A stretch of 64,000 nucleotides of DNA from Durusdinium trenchii (GCA_963970005.1 CAXAMN010003547.1:242816-306815); one strand, 5' to 3'; shown: positions 41,904 to 54,036, numbered from the stretch's first letter. The notes: generated by a model not told the origin, from the sequence alone. A program made the numbers and translations.

Positions 41904-42569
41904 CTGCAGAAAGGGAAGGGACAGGCGCAGAAACCGTGGCCAGGGGCGCAACAGAAAAGGACTCCACGTCGGAATTCCTAAAACAGATGCGTTTACTATA
42001 GTGAATGAAGACACCCTTGCAAATATCAGGAGGAGAAGAGTCTCGCCTACAAAAGGCACCTTGATCCTCTGGCAGGAGGACAATTCATAACAATTCAGGC
42101 AACTTGGATTTAAACATTTGGATATATTTGGATAGCAGCTGAGCTTGGCTTTGCAGCAAACACCTCAGGTTTTGTCACCCATGCAAAAACGAAAAGCTCT
42201 TCCACATCTCGCCCCCCACCACCACCACAGATCAAACACTTGGGAGAATACAGAAGTGGTGAAACCGCAGGCATCTCCAGGATTCTCCAAATTGCACCGA
42301 CGACGCTTGTGTCACATCAAGTCTTCGTGTTCGCCAATGTTCCATTTCATTGAAGACAAAAATTATACCAGCGTAGACCCCAAACAGAGCAATGTTCAAA
42401 AATGAGATCTCCGAACAATATGGCCAGCAGTATTTCCTAGAGGAAGAAAACTGTAGTCCACCATGTAGACGCACATACAAGATTCAAAGGGAAAGCATTA
42501 ACATTCTGTTTTTCATTGACCTTACAATGGGACGCCGTACAAGGGCTAAAACATGAAATTTATGGATCC

Positions 42570-43530
42570 AGGTTGTGACTCAGAGCATCCAGAGCTTACT
42601 GGGAGACAAGTGGGAGACAAGTGTGAAATCATGCGGTCAGAGCACTCAGAGCATCCAGCACAAGTATAAAATCATGCGGCCAGAGCACTCAGAGCATCCA
42701 GTGCTTACCGGGAGACAACTGGGAGACACGTGTAAAATCATGCGGCCAGAGCACTCAGAGCATCCAGAGCTTACTGGGAGACAAGTGGGAGACAAGTGTG
42801 AAATCATGCGGCCAGAGCACTCAGAGCATCCAGAGTCTTATTGGGAGACAAGCGGGAGACAAATGGGAGACAAGTGAGAGACAAATGGGAGACAAGTATA
42901 AAATCATACGGCCAGAGCACTGAGAGCATCCAGAGCTTACTGGGAGACAAGTGGGAGACAAGTGGGAGACAAGTGTAAAATCATGCGGCCAGCGCACTCA
43001 GAGCATCCAGAGCTTACTGGGAGACAAATGGGACACAAGTATAAAATCATGCGGCCAGAGCACTCAGAGCATCCAGAGCTTACTGGGAGATGCGGCCAGA
43101 GCACTCAGAGCATCCAGAGCTTACTGGGAGACAAGTGGGAAACAAATGGGACACAAGTATAAAATCATGCAGCCAGAGCACTCAGAGCATCCAGAGCTTA
43201 CTGGGAGACAAGTGGGAGACAAGTGTGAAATCATGCGGCCAGAGCACTCAGAGCATCCAGAGCTTACTGGGAGACAAGNNNNNNNNNNCATGCGGCCAGA
43301 GCACTCAGAGCATCCAGAGCTTACTGGGAGACAAGCGGGAGACAAGTGGGAGACAAGTGTGAAATCATGCGGCCAAGCACTCAGAGCATCCAGAGCTTAC
43401 TGGGAGACAAGTGGGAGACAAGTGGGAGACAAGGGTGAAATCATGCGGCCAAGCACTCAGAGCATCCAGAGCTTACTGGGAGACAAGTGGGAGACAAGTG
43501 GGAGACAAGGGTGAAATCATGCGGCCAGGA
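42570..43530. repeat. 68-bp minisatellite with N gap
   Basis: About 14 units of AGAGCACTCAGAGCATCCAG + AGCTTACTGGGAGACAAG + GTGAAATCATGCGGCC, with internal duplications of GTGGGAGACAA. Plus frames read HSEHPELTGRQVGDKCEIM repeatedly but shift frame between units. Confidence 0.9.
43279..43288. other. Assembly gap (N)
   Basis: Ten unknown bases inside the 68-bp minisatellite. Confidence 0.99.
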
Positions 43531-44417
43531 ACACAAGCCCGGAGACAAACTCAAAATCATCCGGCCCGAGCATGCACCCCTTTAAAAGGAGTAAGAACCC
43601 CTCACAGGTAAACCTGTTTGGGGAAAAACATGCCTTTTCCGCTGTACAGCTGCACCCACACGTGTACCACAGCACCGGCGGACAGGCGGACAGGCGGACA
43701 GGCGGAGAAGAACAAAAACCAACGGATCTGGCGGGGCGTCAGGCTTTCCTGCCTTGTACTGATCGGTCTGAAACTGCTGGGTGCTATACTTGCTCTCAGC
43801 CAAGGCCCACGCACTCGAAGAAAACACTTGACCTCAGTCTGAGCGAGGTAAAACGTCTCGCGCTTGCGACCGAGAGAACCTGTGCACGATGTTCGCAGAG
43901 ATGCCCGCAAAAAGGCACCCTCGCTGCGACCAGACAAGAAACATGCTAGGGGGGCAGTGATGTCCGAAAAACAAGAAGACCCCCGAAACTTCTGTGTGTG
44001 TGCGCGCGGCCTAAAAGACCAAAAAGGGAGGTCTTCGACGCCTTCGACGCCCTCAGCTAGGGAAGGGGGACCCCTCAGCTGGGTGTGGGTCAAAGCCTCC
44101 ACCACCCAGTTTCATGGGAGGTTGACCTTCCCGAACAGAGGAGGAATCGGTTCATCTGACCCAAGGGGTCTGGCCGCTCGGGTGCCATGGACCCACAGGT
44201 CTGGCCGCGAAAAAGCCATGGAGAAGTGCGGGAAGCCCAAGCAGAGAGGATCCTCCGAAGCTCAGACCTTTCAGGCTACGCCTGGATTCACTCCAAAGGC
44301 TATATGTCGCATCTGTCCAATCTTCTGGCAGCTCCCAAAGTCTTGTTGGACCCACTGAAAAGATCAGCTTTATTTTGTTGGTTTAATGGTTAAGTCACCC
44401 CAGCTCATGCAACATTT

Positions 44418-44424
44418 ATATATA

Positions 44425-44456
<32 letters not shown>

Positions 44457-44482
44457 TAGATGTGTGTATATATATATATGCT
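44418..44482. repeat. AT and GT microsatellites
   Basis: ATATAT run, then GTGTGTGT, then another TATATA run. Confidence 0.9.
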
Positions 44483-45303
44483 ATCCGAAGATATCTGACC
44501 TCTATTGCTTCCTCGAGTCCTTCAAACTACTCAGCCAGCCTCCCTTCTCCGAGGGGCCATTGGCGCAGAAGCCAGGGCCTGTGTAGACCAGGCTCTCAGG
44601 TGCCTTGCAGCTGGTGTCGGGACCATAGGAGAAGTATGGCCCATTCTTCGAGAAGACTTCCCAGCTCTCAGCCAAGCCTGGCGGGGCGTGATTCCCACCA
44701 ACGTCGGAGGGAGAAAGAGAACCATTGGAGAAAGAAGAGAAGCGTGTTCTTCCCCAAGCACGTGCCGGGCTTTCGCCACTGAAAACCAAACATGTTGGCT
44801 TGAACACTAGCCAAAGCCCCTCTCTTCAGGAGCCGGGGCTTACGTGCCACTCCATTCCCTACCTCCCGGCCCCAGCCGACGGCTGCACCGGACCGCAGCC
44901 CGACCGGACCATGCTGTTCATCAAATCCGAACTGGACATTCTGGATATCTTTCTCAAGCTGTTTAGCATAAGAAAATCTAAACTGACAAGGCTGCAAAAA
45001 AGTATTACTGAGTGAGTATATTATGATCTTATATACTGTATATATATAATTAGTATATATATATAATTAGCAACGTTAATTCTAAATCTTTAGATATGGT
45101 TGATAGCAAATTAAATAGAAGAATGAAGGATTGAAATTAACTGCAAATTATATACAGTAACAATCCTTTCGCTTGCGCCTCAAGCACTTTCGCAAGAAAG
45201 CAAACACTCCACATGCCGAGGTCTAACACGGTCCCTGCATGCTATATTCATCTATTTTCTGGGTGGGCATGGAATCGGCCCGGGATAGTGATCTCCGCGC
45301 GGC

Positions 45304-45415
45304 CTGTCGCTGGGGAGTTGCAGGTGCTCGAGGTACCGCAAAGTGCCGCTTGGTTGCTGCGGGTCAAGAATTGGTAGTAGGAATGGCCTGCAAGCACAGC
45401 CTTCCATTGGCATTC
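45304..45415 (-). CDS. PAN/Apple-like exon
   Basis: From TCCGAG|G, phase 0: ECQWKAVLAGHSYYQFLT, RSNQAALCGTSSTCNSPATG, ending CAG|GCCGCG (GC donor). A cysteine near the start, the GH.YYQF strand, and C..SSTC spacing fit a PAN/Apple-type domain (extracellular ligand binding). An overlapping plus frame (45239-45448) is open but has no motif. Confidence 0.5.
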
Positions 45416-46045
45416 CTCGGAACAGCGGAAGGTCTGTGTGTGTTCTGAACCCTTAACAAGGAAGTGAAGTGCAAGAACTGCTGCGAGTACGAGTACAATT
45501 CAAACTGCTCAGGTGATATGTAACAATCTGCCACCCAACACCCCAACTTAACTTATCGAGCTCACCAAAACATAGGAAAATAAAACAAGAAGGAGGCTCA
45601 TCTGGACACTGCAAGACGTTCCTCGTATCCGGCCATCCCTTTTGTCCCCCAACTCCACTCAAAACAAGGTCCAATGCCACTGGCAGAGCTTGTCCGCGGC
45701 TCTCCCACTCAAGCGGCCCCACCCTTTCTTGCTCGTCCCGGACCAAGTCGTTTTTTGGCTTTCGGATGCTTTCGGAGGGTGGGCTTCACGGCTTGTGGGC
45801 TGGACCCATCACTTAAAGGTTCATCGTTTGTTGCATCTTGTTGCTCATGTGTGCAACACTGATCAACCCCCCTTGCATTGACGATGTACACCAAGTCCGG
45901 AATCCATTGAATGTCTTGAACCAACGTCCTGGCGGTGTCGTCTCCCGACCTCTGACCCAGCCGCCCCACCCACGGCCCCTCAGCACAACGACCGAAACCA
46001 CCACCTCGAAACAGGTCGTGGCCAAGGATCTGAGCGGTCAGCCAC

Positions 46046-46123
46046 CGGCACGGCCTTTTCCAATTCCTGGCACTTGGTGTTGAGGCTCCCGAAAGATGGC
46101 CACGGGTCCCGCGCCATGTAGAC
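46046..46123 (-). CDS. Probable exon of cysteine-containing extracellular domain
   Basis: 26 codons in phase 0 at both ends, between CGGCCAG|G and CCG|GTGGCT: VYMARDPWPSFGSLNTKC, QELEKAVP. The F.SL..KC.EL pattern is like the first helix of PAN or WSC-type domains. It may pair with the PAN exon at 45.4 kb. Confidence 0.42.
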
Positions 46124-46329
46124 CTGGCCGGTCGGTGTGCGGTGTCGAGCGAGATGGTGCGAGGCACTGGACCCGAAACCCACGAGGTTGGCGGCTAGGT
46201 GAGGGCCTTCTCAGTGATCCACCAGAGGAACGAGGACCAAAATGGCCTGTCTGTTCCGTACACACCCTTGCTTCTGTTCACACCATTTCTCCCATCCGTC
46301 CCATCCGTTCCAAATAGTTCCATGATTCC

Positions 46330-46545
46330 TTGGAAGTGCCCAACCTTCCCACTGCCATCCGCACCTTCCAGGTGGTTCCTTTCCACGTCGCCACCAGCCC
46401 GCCGCTCGCGCGGACCTTCGCGCCCGGGCGCGCGCCCGCGGCGAAGGCCACGCCGGCGCTGGCCGCGCAGTCGGAGTCCGGCAGGGCAGCGTCGCTGGGG
46501 GGGGACGTTGCCGAAGAGGATCTCGTAGTCTCCTGACCCATCCGG
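46330..46545 (-). CDS. Candidate exon, unknown
   Basis: Minus frame DAALPDSDCAASAGVAFAAG, then PGAKVRASGGLVATWKG and TTWKVRM. The GC-rich DNA keeps other frames open too (HPDGSGDYEILFGN in another). Frame and borders not settled. Confidence 0.3.
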
Positions 46546-47125
46546 GTGGACCAGCGGAGAAGCGCGGCGCCGGAGCGGGACGTCGGGAGCTTCTATTCAG
46601 CAGGTGGGCTTGGAGGGCCCAAAGAAAGGCGCCGGAAAGGAGAAAACCACAGCTGCCTGCTGAGTGACGAAGTGCTTTCTGGGGTGCGGAGTGACGGTCC
46701 GACCGTGATGGACACTTGGGGAAGTTGGGTCGGGGCATCCATCTCCTCCTATTTCCGATCAGAGAGGAAGAAACAGTTGGCAACAAGCATGAAAGGCTAT
46801 AGACATCAAAATCATCAGAATCCAAACATTGAAAAAACAGGTCCCCTTTCCTTGCATGGATGGATGACTGGCTGGATCAATCGCTTACTACGCGTCCAGC
46901 GTTCGAGCTTCAAGCCTTTCAAGCCTTTGCTCCAGGTCAAAAGCAAGGGCAGAACCTTCGTGAATCACCTACGTCTTGCAATAATTTGCAATATGACTCT
47001 GACTGTATAATATATAATATATAGCTAATATTGGCTAATTAGTTATATAATTCGCAATAATTTACCATATTGATATATCAATATTATATCATGATATATC
47101 CTGAATATGCTGTCGGAGTCCGAGC

Positions 47126-47264
47126 CCGCTCTCGTCCTCCATTCTCAGCATTCTCCTTCAGCGTGATCGCCGCAAACTTCATGCCTTGCACCTCGTTTTC
47201 ACCGTTCAACGCCACCACCGAAAAAGCGGGCGCTCGCTCTTCGCATGTTCGACACCCTCGGATC
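47126..47264 (-). CDS. Probable exon, unknown domain
   Basis: From TGGCAG|G: IRGCRTCEERAPAFSVVALN, GENEVQGMKFAAITLKENAE, ending CGG|GCTCGG (GC donor). Good borders and coding composition; one Cys pair (C..C). No family recognised. Confidence 0.45.
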
Positions 47265-47429
47265 CTGCCAGATCTAAGGCTTGTGAGAAAGCCATGCAAA
47301 CAAAGTCTGCCCCCCAGGCTGGCTTATTCAGTCTGTCTTACCCAGGAATGCGACCCTCTCTCACAACAATCCCTGAAGCAATATGAATGCAATCACATGT
47401 CCTTACTTTTCGGAAAAAGGAGAAACCCA

Positions 47430-47560
47430 AGCGGTTCGCTCCTGCGACTCGAGTTGCCCTCCACGACCGGACCGAGAACGGCAGACCGTCCCCCGGTGGT
47501 GGGGTGGCGCCGGGGCACCTTCTTCCCATAGGCTCCCTGGCGATTGTAGGCCCACAACTC
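47430..47560 (-). CDS. Probable exon, unknown domain
   Basis: From GGGCAG|G, phase 0: ELWAYNRQGAYGKK, then VPRRHPTTGGRSAVLG and PVVEGNSS. A GTGCCC donor could end it already at 47519. The AV.GP..EG end recalls the GLEPG block only faintly. Confidence 0.35.
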
Positions 47561-48479
47561 CTGCCCAGGTGTGGCATTGAGAGGGGCTAAGAGGCCCCAA
47601 AACGGACACAGGGAGCGTGAAGCTTTTGGACCGCAGGACAGCGCGGGGGATGTTCTTTGGAGAGCGTGCCTCTTCCTTAAGGGGGGGGGCTTTTAGCCGA
47701 GCGTTCTGACAGATCGGACAGAACATCATGGAAGTGAAAGTAAAAAACGTGGCAGTTCTGACAGGCGTTTGCGGAAGAATCGCCTGAAGGAGGGCAGGAG
47801 GCGAGTTTGGATATTGTTTATTGAATATTGTTATTTTATATATATCTTTTGGACTTTGGAGAATGTTTTCCAAGTGTCCTCTTTGGTTGGATCATGTTAG
47901 ATTCCCAACCACTTGTCTTGTCTCGTGTGTGTGTGTGTGTGTGTCCATGGGCCACGCTACCCAACACCACCCCGACCGTTGGGATCTGGGGGCCAAAAGG
48001 ATCCGCGTCGGTCGTTCGAAAGCCCACGTCGCTCCGACCTCCATGAAAGCCTGACTGAACGAGAACCCTCACGATGTTCCATATCATTGCACCCTCCCTC
48101 AACTTCCTCCCTTCCTGCACTCTTTTTAAAGCGAGTCACTCTGAAATCTGAAAGTCTCAGGTCAGAAGGTACATTCATCAATCAAAAGTGTCCAGGAGTC
48201 CTAGACCTGACTCGAGTTCACAACAAACTACACTGCAAATAATCACCAAGTCAAAACTTCAGTGAACTCCTCCAAATTCCCATCAAGATGTCCTCAATCC
48301 TTCCTCTTGACCGATCGACCTCCGCCATGTTTACCCACCACGCCTTTTTCAGTCACCTGCCTCAAAGACGTCTCAGTCTCCTCCCCTCCATCCTCACCAC
48401 CCCCAAACCAAAACCCGCGGAACCCACCGGTTTGCCGGAGCCTCCGCGCTCCGTGGCGGCTGCTGTGGAAAGCTCTCAG

Positions 48480-48660
48480 GCGCCATGAAGCCCACGGGGT
48501 TCGCCGTGGCGCCGGCCGTGCCCAGGCAGCCCGCGAGGCGCTTGGGGTCGGTGAAGAGGTACATGCCTTGGGTCGTTCGTTCGCATGTCTTGTGGCAATG
48601 CAAAAACTGGTAGATCTCCTGGTGTTTGTTTGTGATCTTTTTCTGAAAACCGGCATCCCT
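48480..48660 (-). CDS. Candidate exon, unknown
   Basis: Minus frame HQEIYQFLHCHKTCERTTQG, then MYLFTDPKRLAGCLGTAG. Coding-like, with three Cys. EIYQF is similar to block 3 (KIYQF), but the surrounding sequence does not follow the module. Borders unresolved. Confidence 0.35.
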
Positions 48661-49036
48661 GGGTTGACCTATCTGGAAGATCAAGCGACACGGTGTTGGG
48701 GTCACATGGTTTGGACCGATCCCCACATGAGGCAAGTTCCATGGCCTGAAGGAAGGATTGTAGACCGTTCACGAAATGCACAGTCCCATGGAGGGATCCT
48801 GCAATAGCAGTTGACAAGTCCCAGATAGAAAAACCAATGAAAAAGAACTTGTCTTGTCTCTCAAAAAGTCTTGGGACCTTGCAGCCCGCCCCTTCATTCC
48901 ACGGCTCCTGCATGCTTCCCCCTGATCATCCCAAGCTTCCACCGCCCCACCCCCGACACACGCGACACATACATCGGCACACGGCCCGGTCTGAAACCCT
49001 CGCGAGACCTCGCAACCTCGACCTCTCAACCTCGAC

Positions 49037-49129
49037 CTCTCGCGAGCTCGCCGAGCTCTCGACCGAGGTGCCCGAGTTGTTGTCGATGATGTGCTTCCCG
49101 GCCTCCAAGATCTTCCAGTAGATTCGGAT
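49037..49129 (-). CDS. Probable exon, unknown domain
   Basis: From GCGCAG|, phase 0: IRIYWKILEAGKHIIDNN, SGTSVESSASSRE, ending GAG|GTCGAG. Clean borders and coding composition. No family recognised. Confidence 0.42.
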
Positions 49130-49439
49130 CTGCGCGGTGCTTGGGTGCTTGGGTGCTTGGGAGTCTTTTCCCGTGCGCGGTTTGGGGCAAAGGGTGGACA
49201 TGCCCATGTTTAGCAGCCCCGGGCATAGGCACATGAGAGTGAGGTGATGCTGAGCTTTGCCCATTGGTGTCATCCTGCTTTGACCATGCCAACTACTGTG
49301 TATGATCCCAAACAAATGCATCTTTAGCATTCACCCTCATTTTTGACTCTTGACCCAACCCCTTCCATTCTCAGCCTCCCCAACTTCCCCAACTTCCCCA
49401 TCCCTCCGCTCGGCTCTCCCCTCCCATCGGATCCATCCA

Positions 49440-49625
49440 GCTCGGCACCAGACCGCGCCTGGTTGGGATAGACCTTTCCCAAGTAGCTCCCCACGTTGCC
49501 GGTGTCCGTCCAGCCCTCCAGACCCACCTTCCGCCAGCGATCGGAGCGCAACCTCGGACGGGACGTGCCATGCGCCACGTGTGAAAAGCACCCGGTGACA
49601 CGCATGACGAAGTGGCGGCCGAAGT
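49440..49625 (-). CDS. Possible diverged module block 1
   Basis: Minus frame SDRWRKVGLEGWTDTG, then NVGSYLGKVYPNQARSG. LEGWTDTG at the right place recalls L.GWTHTR of block 1. No block 2 is visible downstream. A second open frame on the same strand covers the region. Confidence 0.33.
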
Positions 49626-49729
49626 CTGAAGAAGTGGCGCGGGGCGACCGGAGTTCGCAGTCCCAAAGTAAAAGGAAAAGAACTCTCGCAGCGTGGGGTG
49701 CCCGACAAAAACACCAGTGTTGGTAGTGG

Positions 49730-49955
49730 CAGGACCAGCTCATTCCGGTCGGCGGTGTTGACGTCCCGGGTCCTGACGACGAGGGTCGACGGAGAGAAAT
49801 CGGGTGCCGATTTCGAACCGAGTGGAGATTCAGCCGCGTTCGCCTGAAAAGGGATATCTTTCTCGCTGCGCTCAAAGGGAATGAGAAGGAATGAAGTAGA
49901 GAACTGTTGCGGAAATGGAACCCTCAAGTTGAACGCCGAACTGGTGTTGCTTCCA
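49730..49955 (-). CDS. Candidate exon, unknown
   Basis: Minus frame FNLRVPFPQQFSTSFLLIPF, later APDFSPSTLVVRTRDVNT and ADRNELVLPL. Beta-strand-like composition; borders unresolved. Confidence 0.3.
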
Positions 49956-51293
49956 TCTAGTGGCTGAAACCTCACCAAAGACTTGGTGGTGGGACTCAAG
50001 AATTAAGGAAACCCGGGATGTCTTCCTAAAACGTCCACAATGATTCTGACAATGATCAATGAATTGTGACTTCTATTCGTTCTAGTATATAGTTCTATGA
50101 GTTCTATGTTTCAACTTTCTTGTCTGACGCAAGGTGTTCAGACATGCTCAGATTCAAAGGACTGACATACTGTAAACATAAACAAAACCGCACAGATCAG
50201 GCAACAGTGAGCTACTCAAGTTCCAAGCTTGTACGCTTGTACACGTGCCGCCTGGTGGGCTGGGTCACCATTTACTGGGATAAAAGCTTGTGGAAGACTT
50301 GGACAAACGATTTTAGAGTACACTCCCTTTTACTAACAAGGACCCTGAGAATGGCATCCTCAAAGACCGTTTTCCTGTACAAACCAGTGGTGTTTAGGGT
50401 CCATGTTAGTTTTCAACGGGGTAATTGGTGAGAACAACGGAACAGCAGCACTGAAGAATAAGGCAAGAGACAGCGAACGCCCAAATGCCTATGGTCCACC
50501 AATGTGTTGTTAGATATTGTTAGACTGCAGGCTGGTGGGGTGTGATCCCCCACCACCTGGCAGAAAGGCTTATTTCTCCAAGCGTCCCTTTCATCGGAAA
50601 GGCGGAGGCCAAGTATTTCGGCAGCTGCTGATAGGACACCTGCCAAATGGATATCACGGACGGCCATTGTGTTGACCAAACAAGATAGTGAGCACTCTCC
50701 GACATGTATCATGTATGTATCACATCTAGTTGGGCAGTTGCAGCTCTCAAAATAAAGGTCCTATTACTCTTGCATCCTCCCATTCTTCGACCTTCCTCCC
50801 CCCTCCACCCCCCAGCCTCTCCACAGGCCCATCGCCGCCCAAAGTGCGCCGTCCTCGGTCTCCACTCGCGCGCGGTCGCGCTCCGGAGCCACGAGCCGGT
50901 GGCGCTCGGAGAGAAAAGCACGGGTCGGTCCCTCACGTTCTTCCGCGCTCCGAGGCGCAAGGCGTCTTTGGGGCTTTGGAATCGCCAGGTCAAGGGTCGA
51001 TTCCGCCAACGGATGCCGCGCGGACTCCATCCCTGGAGGCGGTCCACGGGACGAGCGGTGGCTCCGTGGGAGGCCCAGATCCGAATGGGAAACAAGTCAT
51101 TGGAAGCACCTGAGGTGTATAAGAGCTGTTTGGATGTAAGTAGTGCTAGCTACCAGTCTTTTTCGATCACAGCTCAAATGCCCCGTGGCGGCATGGATTG
51201 AACCATTCTCTGCAACTTCGATATCAGGTACCACCTGGCCAACCGCTGGTCAAAGGAAAGCCAATCGACGAACATCTGTAGACATTCTCCGAG

Positions 51294-51390
51294 AGGTTTG
51301 GGCATGCGACACATCCGCGAGTGCTACGCGCGCGACACGCGCTATGCGCGCAAGATGCGCGCGAGCGCTACGCGCCTCGCAGCAGGCATA
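51294..51390. repeat. GCGC-rich palindromic cluster
   Basis: CTACGCGCGCGACACGCGCT...GCGCGAGCGCTACGCGCC: many overlapping short palindromes within about 90 bases. Confidence 0.6.
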
Positions 51391-52022
51391 GACCTGCGCC
51401 ACGGCTTGCCATGTCAAAATCAGTGTGAGTGCCCCCATCAAGGCCTACGCCCTCTGGACTGGTAGAGGGGTGTCAACGTGCTGGGTGGCTGAAAGAGTGG
51501 AGAAGGTTCTCTCAATCTTTGAGATGGCCATCAAAAACTATAGCTAAGTAGCGGTTTGTATCTTTCTTGAAGGAGAAGTAATTTTGGAAAAGGATTGAAC
51601 AAAAACAAAGGGCAGATGTGGAAACAGAGCGTGGAGTGGAAATCCAGAAGACCCGCCACCGTCCGCCACTTGTGAGGGAGGCTCTGGTTTTGGGGGGAAC
51701 GCCGGACACGGACCGAAAAAGGTTCAGGGATTCAGATGGATTCAGGCTGGTTGAGGGACCTCCACTTGGTGCTGATTGAAATCCCCCCCGGTACTTTGGG
51801 GCATCTCTGAAGGAGTTCACCTTCAGCCATCATCTGCCAGTGGTCTTGCTGTGCGTACAAGGTGGACGAAAACAGGCTCCACCTTTTCTCCAATTCCCAA
51901 GACCATCCTCACACCTGCCGATTCAATTTTGGGGGGGACAGGTGGTGGGCATCTTTTGTGCACAAGAGGGACGGTATATGTAAGATTGATAATGTATGAT
52001 AATGTAGCATACTGCGCATAGA

Positions 52023-52125
52023 TACCAGGACCCCCTATATAAGGCTCCTAAGGGGTGTCTGATAATAGCCCCTTAGAGGTGAAGGGAAGGGGGGGTCATG
52101 GGGTGTCCCTTAAGGGGTCCTGGTA
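52023..52125. repeat. Hairpin element, family member
   Basis: Left end TACCAGGACCCCCTA and right end TTAAGGGGTCCTGGTA are reverse complementary (one mismatch region); nested AAGGGGTGTC / GCCCCTTAG pairs lie inside. Homologous to 62033-62122. Confidence 0.75.
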
Positions 52126-52299
52126 GAGGTTCATGATCAAGATCCCCAATGGATCCAGTTCGCAGGACGCTCAATTGAAGGTGGTTCACTGTTCGATCTA
52201 TTCAAGTAGTTTAAGTCAATGAACCTTCTGAAGTATGACCCCATCCATCCATCCCCATCCCACCGCGTCCATCCATCCCATCCCACCAGGTGGGTTGGA

Positions 52300-52415
52300 C
52301 CAGCCCCGCCTCCTTCAGGTCCCGGCGCTCGTCGGCCATGGGCCAGGTCCAGGAGCTGGAGGCCTTGTCGTCGGTCATCTTCTTACAGGTCGGGTGAACG
52401 TTCACCGCCTCGGCC
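52300..52415 (-). CDS. Probable exon, unknown domain
   Basis: Minus frame NVHPTCKKMTDDKASSSW, TWPMADERRDLKEAG. Coding-like with a charged helix; likely next to the discoidin-like exon at 52.8 kb on the same strand. Borders approximate. Confidence 0.38.
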
Positions 52416-52740
52416 GGAGATCAGGAACGGAACTTCCCGTAGTTCACGGACGGGGAGTGGTTGCGAGGGATGAGGTGGAAGCATCGTGCTTTGGGCAGAA
52501 CGAATGATATCAAATGATAGATCCATGATATAGATGAGATACGATCAGACAAATGCGAGACCGGCGGACCGGACTTGACAGGAGCTTGCCGTGACCCCTT
52601 TCTTCTGTCAAACAAGCTGATGTCCGTGCACTCCAAAAAAGAATCCCGCATCCCTCATCCCACCCAGTCGAACCGAACCCCCCCAGCAGGTCGCCGTCGC
52701 CGTTCTGCTGGGCCCCTCCGACGAGTCGGCGCATCGATCC

Positions 52741-52829
52741 TGAGCTCGACACGCCCACTTCCACGTAGTTCGGTGACTGGAAGTCGTCCTCGACGATGGG
52801 GCACCAGGCGTCCGATTTGGACTGCAGAC
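52741..52829 (-). CDS. Discoidin (F5/8 type C)-like exon
   Basis: From GACGCAG|G: LQSKSDAWCPIVEDDFQS, PNYVEVGVSSS. The AWCP...(10 residues)...YVEV.(V/L) pattern is the conserved start of discoidin/F5-8C domains (W before a strand ending in Q/E-V-D-L), which bind carbohydrates or phospholipids outside cells. The usual D of VDL is replaced by G. The family call is based on this motif only. Confidence 0.42.
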
Positions 52830-53439
52830 CTGCGTCCGCCGCGGTGATCAAAACCAATGCCTACAATTACAAAATTACAAGTATACAAGATTGTACAAGT
52901 GTCAACAAGACACAGCAAAATTGGCAAATCTAGCACTTTGTCCTCAAGGCACAAACTCAATAACATGTTGAGCCCTCTTGAAGAGAGGCACACTCTGAAA
53001 TGGTTTCATCAGCTACCAGCCGCGGCAAAAGCAAGAATGTGCGGTCTTTTGCGCCGCGCCTCCAATCGGCCGCAAGCCCTGCTTGTGACACACTTCCGTG
53101 AACCTGAGTCACAGCACAAAGCACACCAAACACATGGGCCCACAAGGGTTTCATGGGAAACCGCAAGGGTTGTTCATGGGTTTCAGAAATTCCAAGTCCA
53201 ATTGGAAAATGAAACATCCAATGATTTGTTTGGTCCTCAGGGAGGACTTCAGATGGGTCAGCAGTACTTGGATCGGTCGCTCAGGGTCCCCTTGAAGAGG
53301 ACCACATGGAAACCACTGGTTTGTATGTAGTGGAAAACAGCCTTCCAAGCAATGGGGGCCATTGTAAAGGTACCATGTTGGCTTTCCTACAGTTGTTCGA
53401 TGTTCAAATCGCATTGAACAAAAAAACAAAAAAGCTCCT

Positions 53440-53520
53440 GGAACTGGCGTCCTCCACTTCCACGGTTTGTTTCTGGGTCATGGACGTGCAAAGCCGCTTT
53501 CCACGGCTCTCGCACTTCTC
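53440..53520 (-). CDS. Probable exon, cysteine-containing
   Basis: From CCTTCAG|G, phase 0: EKCESRGKRLCTSMTQK, QTVEVED. C.SRGKRLCT resembles the KRLCT segment seen in formylglycine-generating-enzyme-like and some lectin folds; too short to assign. The 3' border is uncertain (GCCAGT). Confidence 0.4.
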
Positions 53521-53943
53521 CTGAAGGGGGGCGGGCAACATCCAAAATCTCTGGCAGGCTGGCAGGCGACCACCCCCGGAATATCCTTGAATCCCCTTTC
53601 CATTCCGAACCAACCAGGGCGAAACCATAGATTTGGTCGATCCTCATATCAAAAGGTCTCCTCAAGACTTCCTACATACAGACACTCTGTGACACCAAAA
53701 GCGAAGGCATGTTCCTCTCTGCCAGAAGCAGCCAAATTGGTTTGACCCTATTCCCCAAAAGATGATGATTTTACCCCAATGGCCAGGTTCTCCGATGTTC
53801 TCAGCGTTCCGTAGGTCTTTTGGGGAGTTTCAGCACAGAAACAGCGAACATCTTCAGATGCAGAACCCCTTGCACCGTCTTCCTTGGGCACCGCCCATGC
53901 GGAAGCCCGGAGGCCCCCGCTCCCAGACGTCGTCAGGCCGAGC

Positions 53944-54036
53944 CCGCGAAACTGGAGCCGTGGTCTTGGGAGACTTCGGAGACTCCTTGAACTTGGACCA
54001 ACTGAGGGCCATGTTGTTCTTGTAGTAGGTCACGGC
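53944..54036 (-). CDS. Probable lectin-like exon (VTYYKNN motif)
   Basis: From GTCGGAG|G, phase 0: AVTYYKNNMALSWSKFK, ESPKSPKTTAPVSR, ending CGG|GCTCGG (GC donor). V.YYKN(N/G) is the strand found in laminin-G/concanavalin-like and related sandwich domains (V.YYKNG....S). It fits the extracellular, lectin-rich theme; the exact family is not established. Confidence 0.45.

Noticed and set aside
42570-43530. CRISPR array
   Set aside because: Units are directly tandem with no unique spacers, lie in a eukaryotic intron-rich setting and have no cas genes; the same holds for the other minisatellites.
44080-44110. Minus VVEALTHTQL as a possible block 1
   Set aside because: The THT does not align once the VV.L spacing is fixed, and a stop codon interrupts the start.
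45770-45815. Plus-strand GWTHHL string
   Set aside because: No flanking block pattern and the wrong strand; a chance match to GWTHTR.
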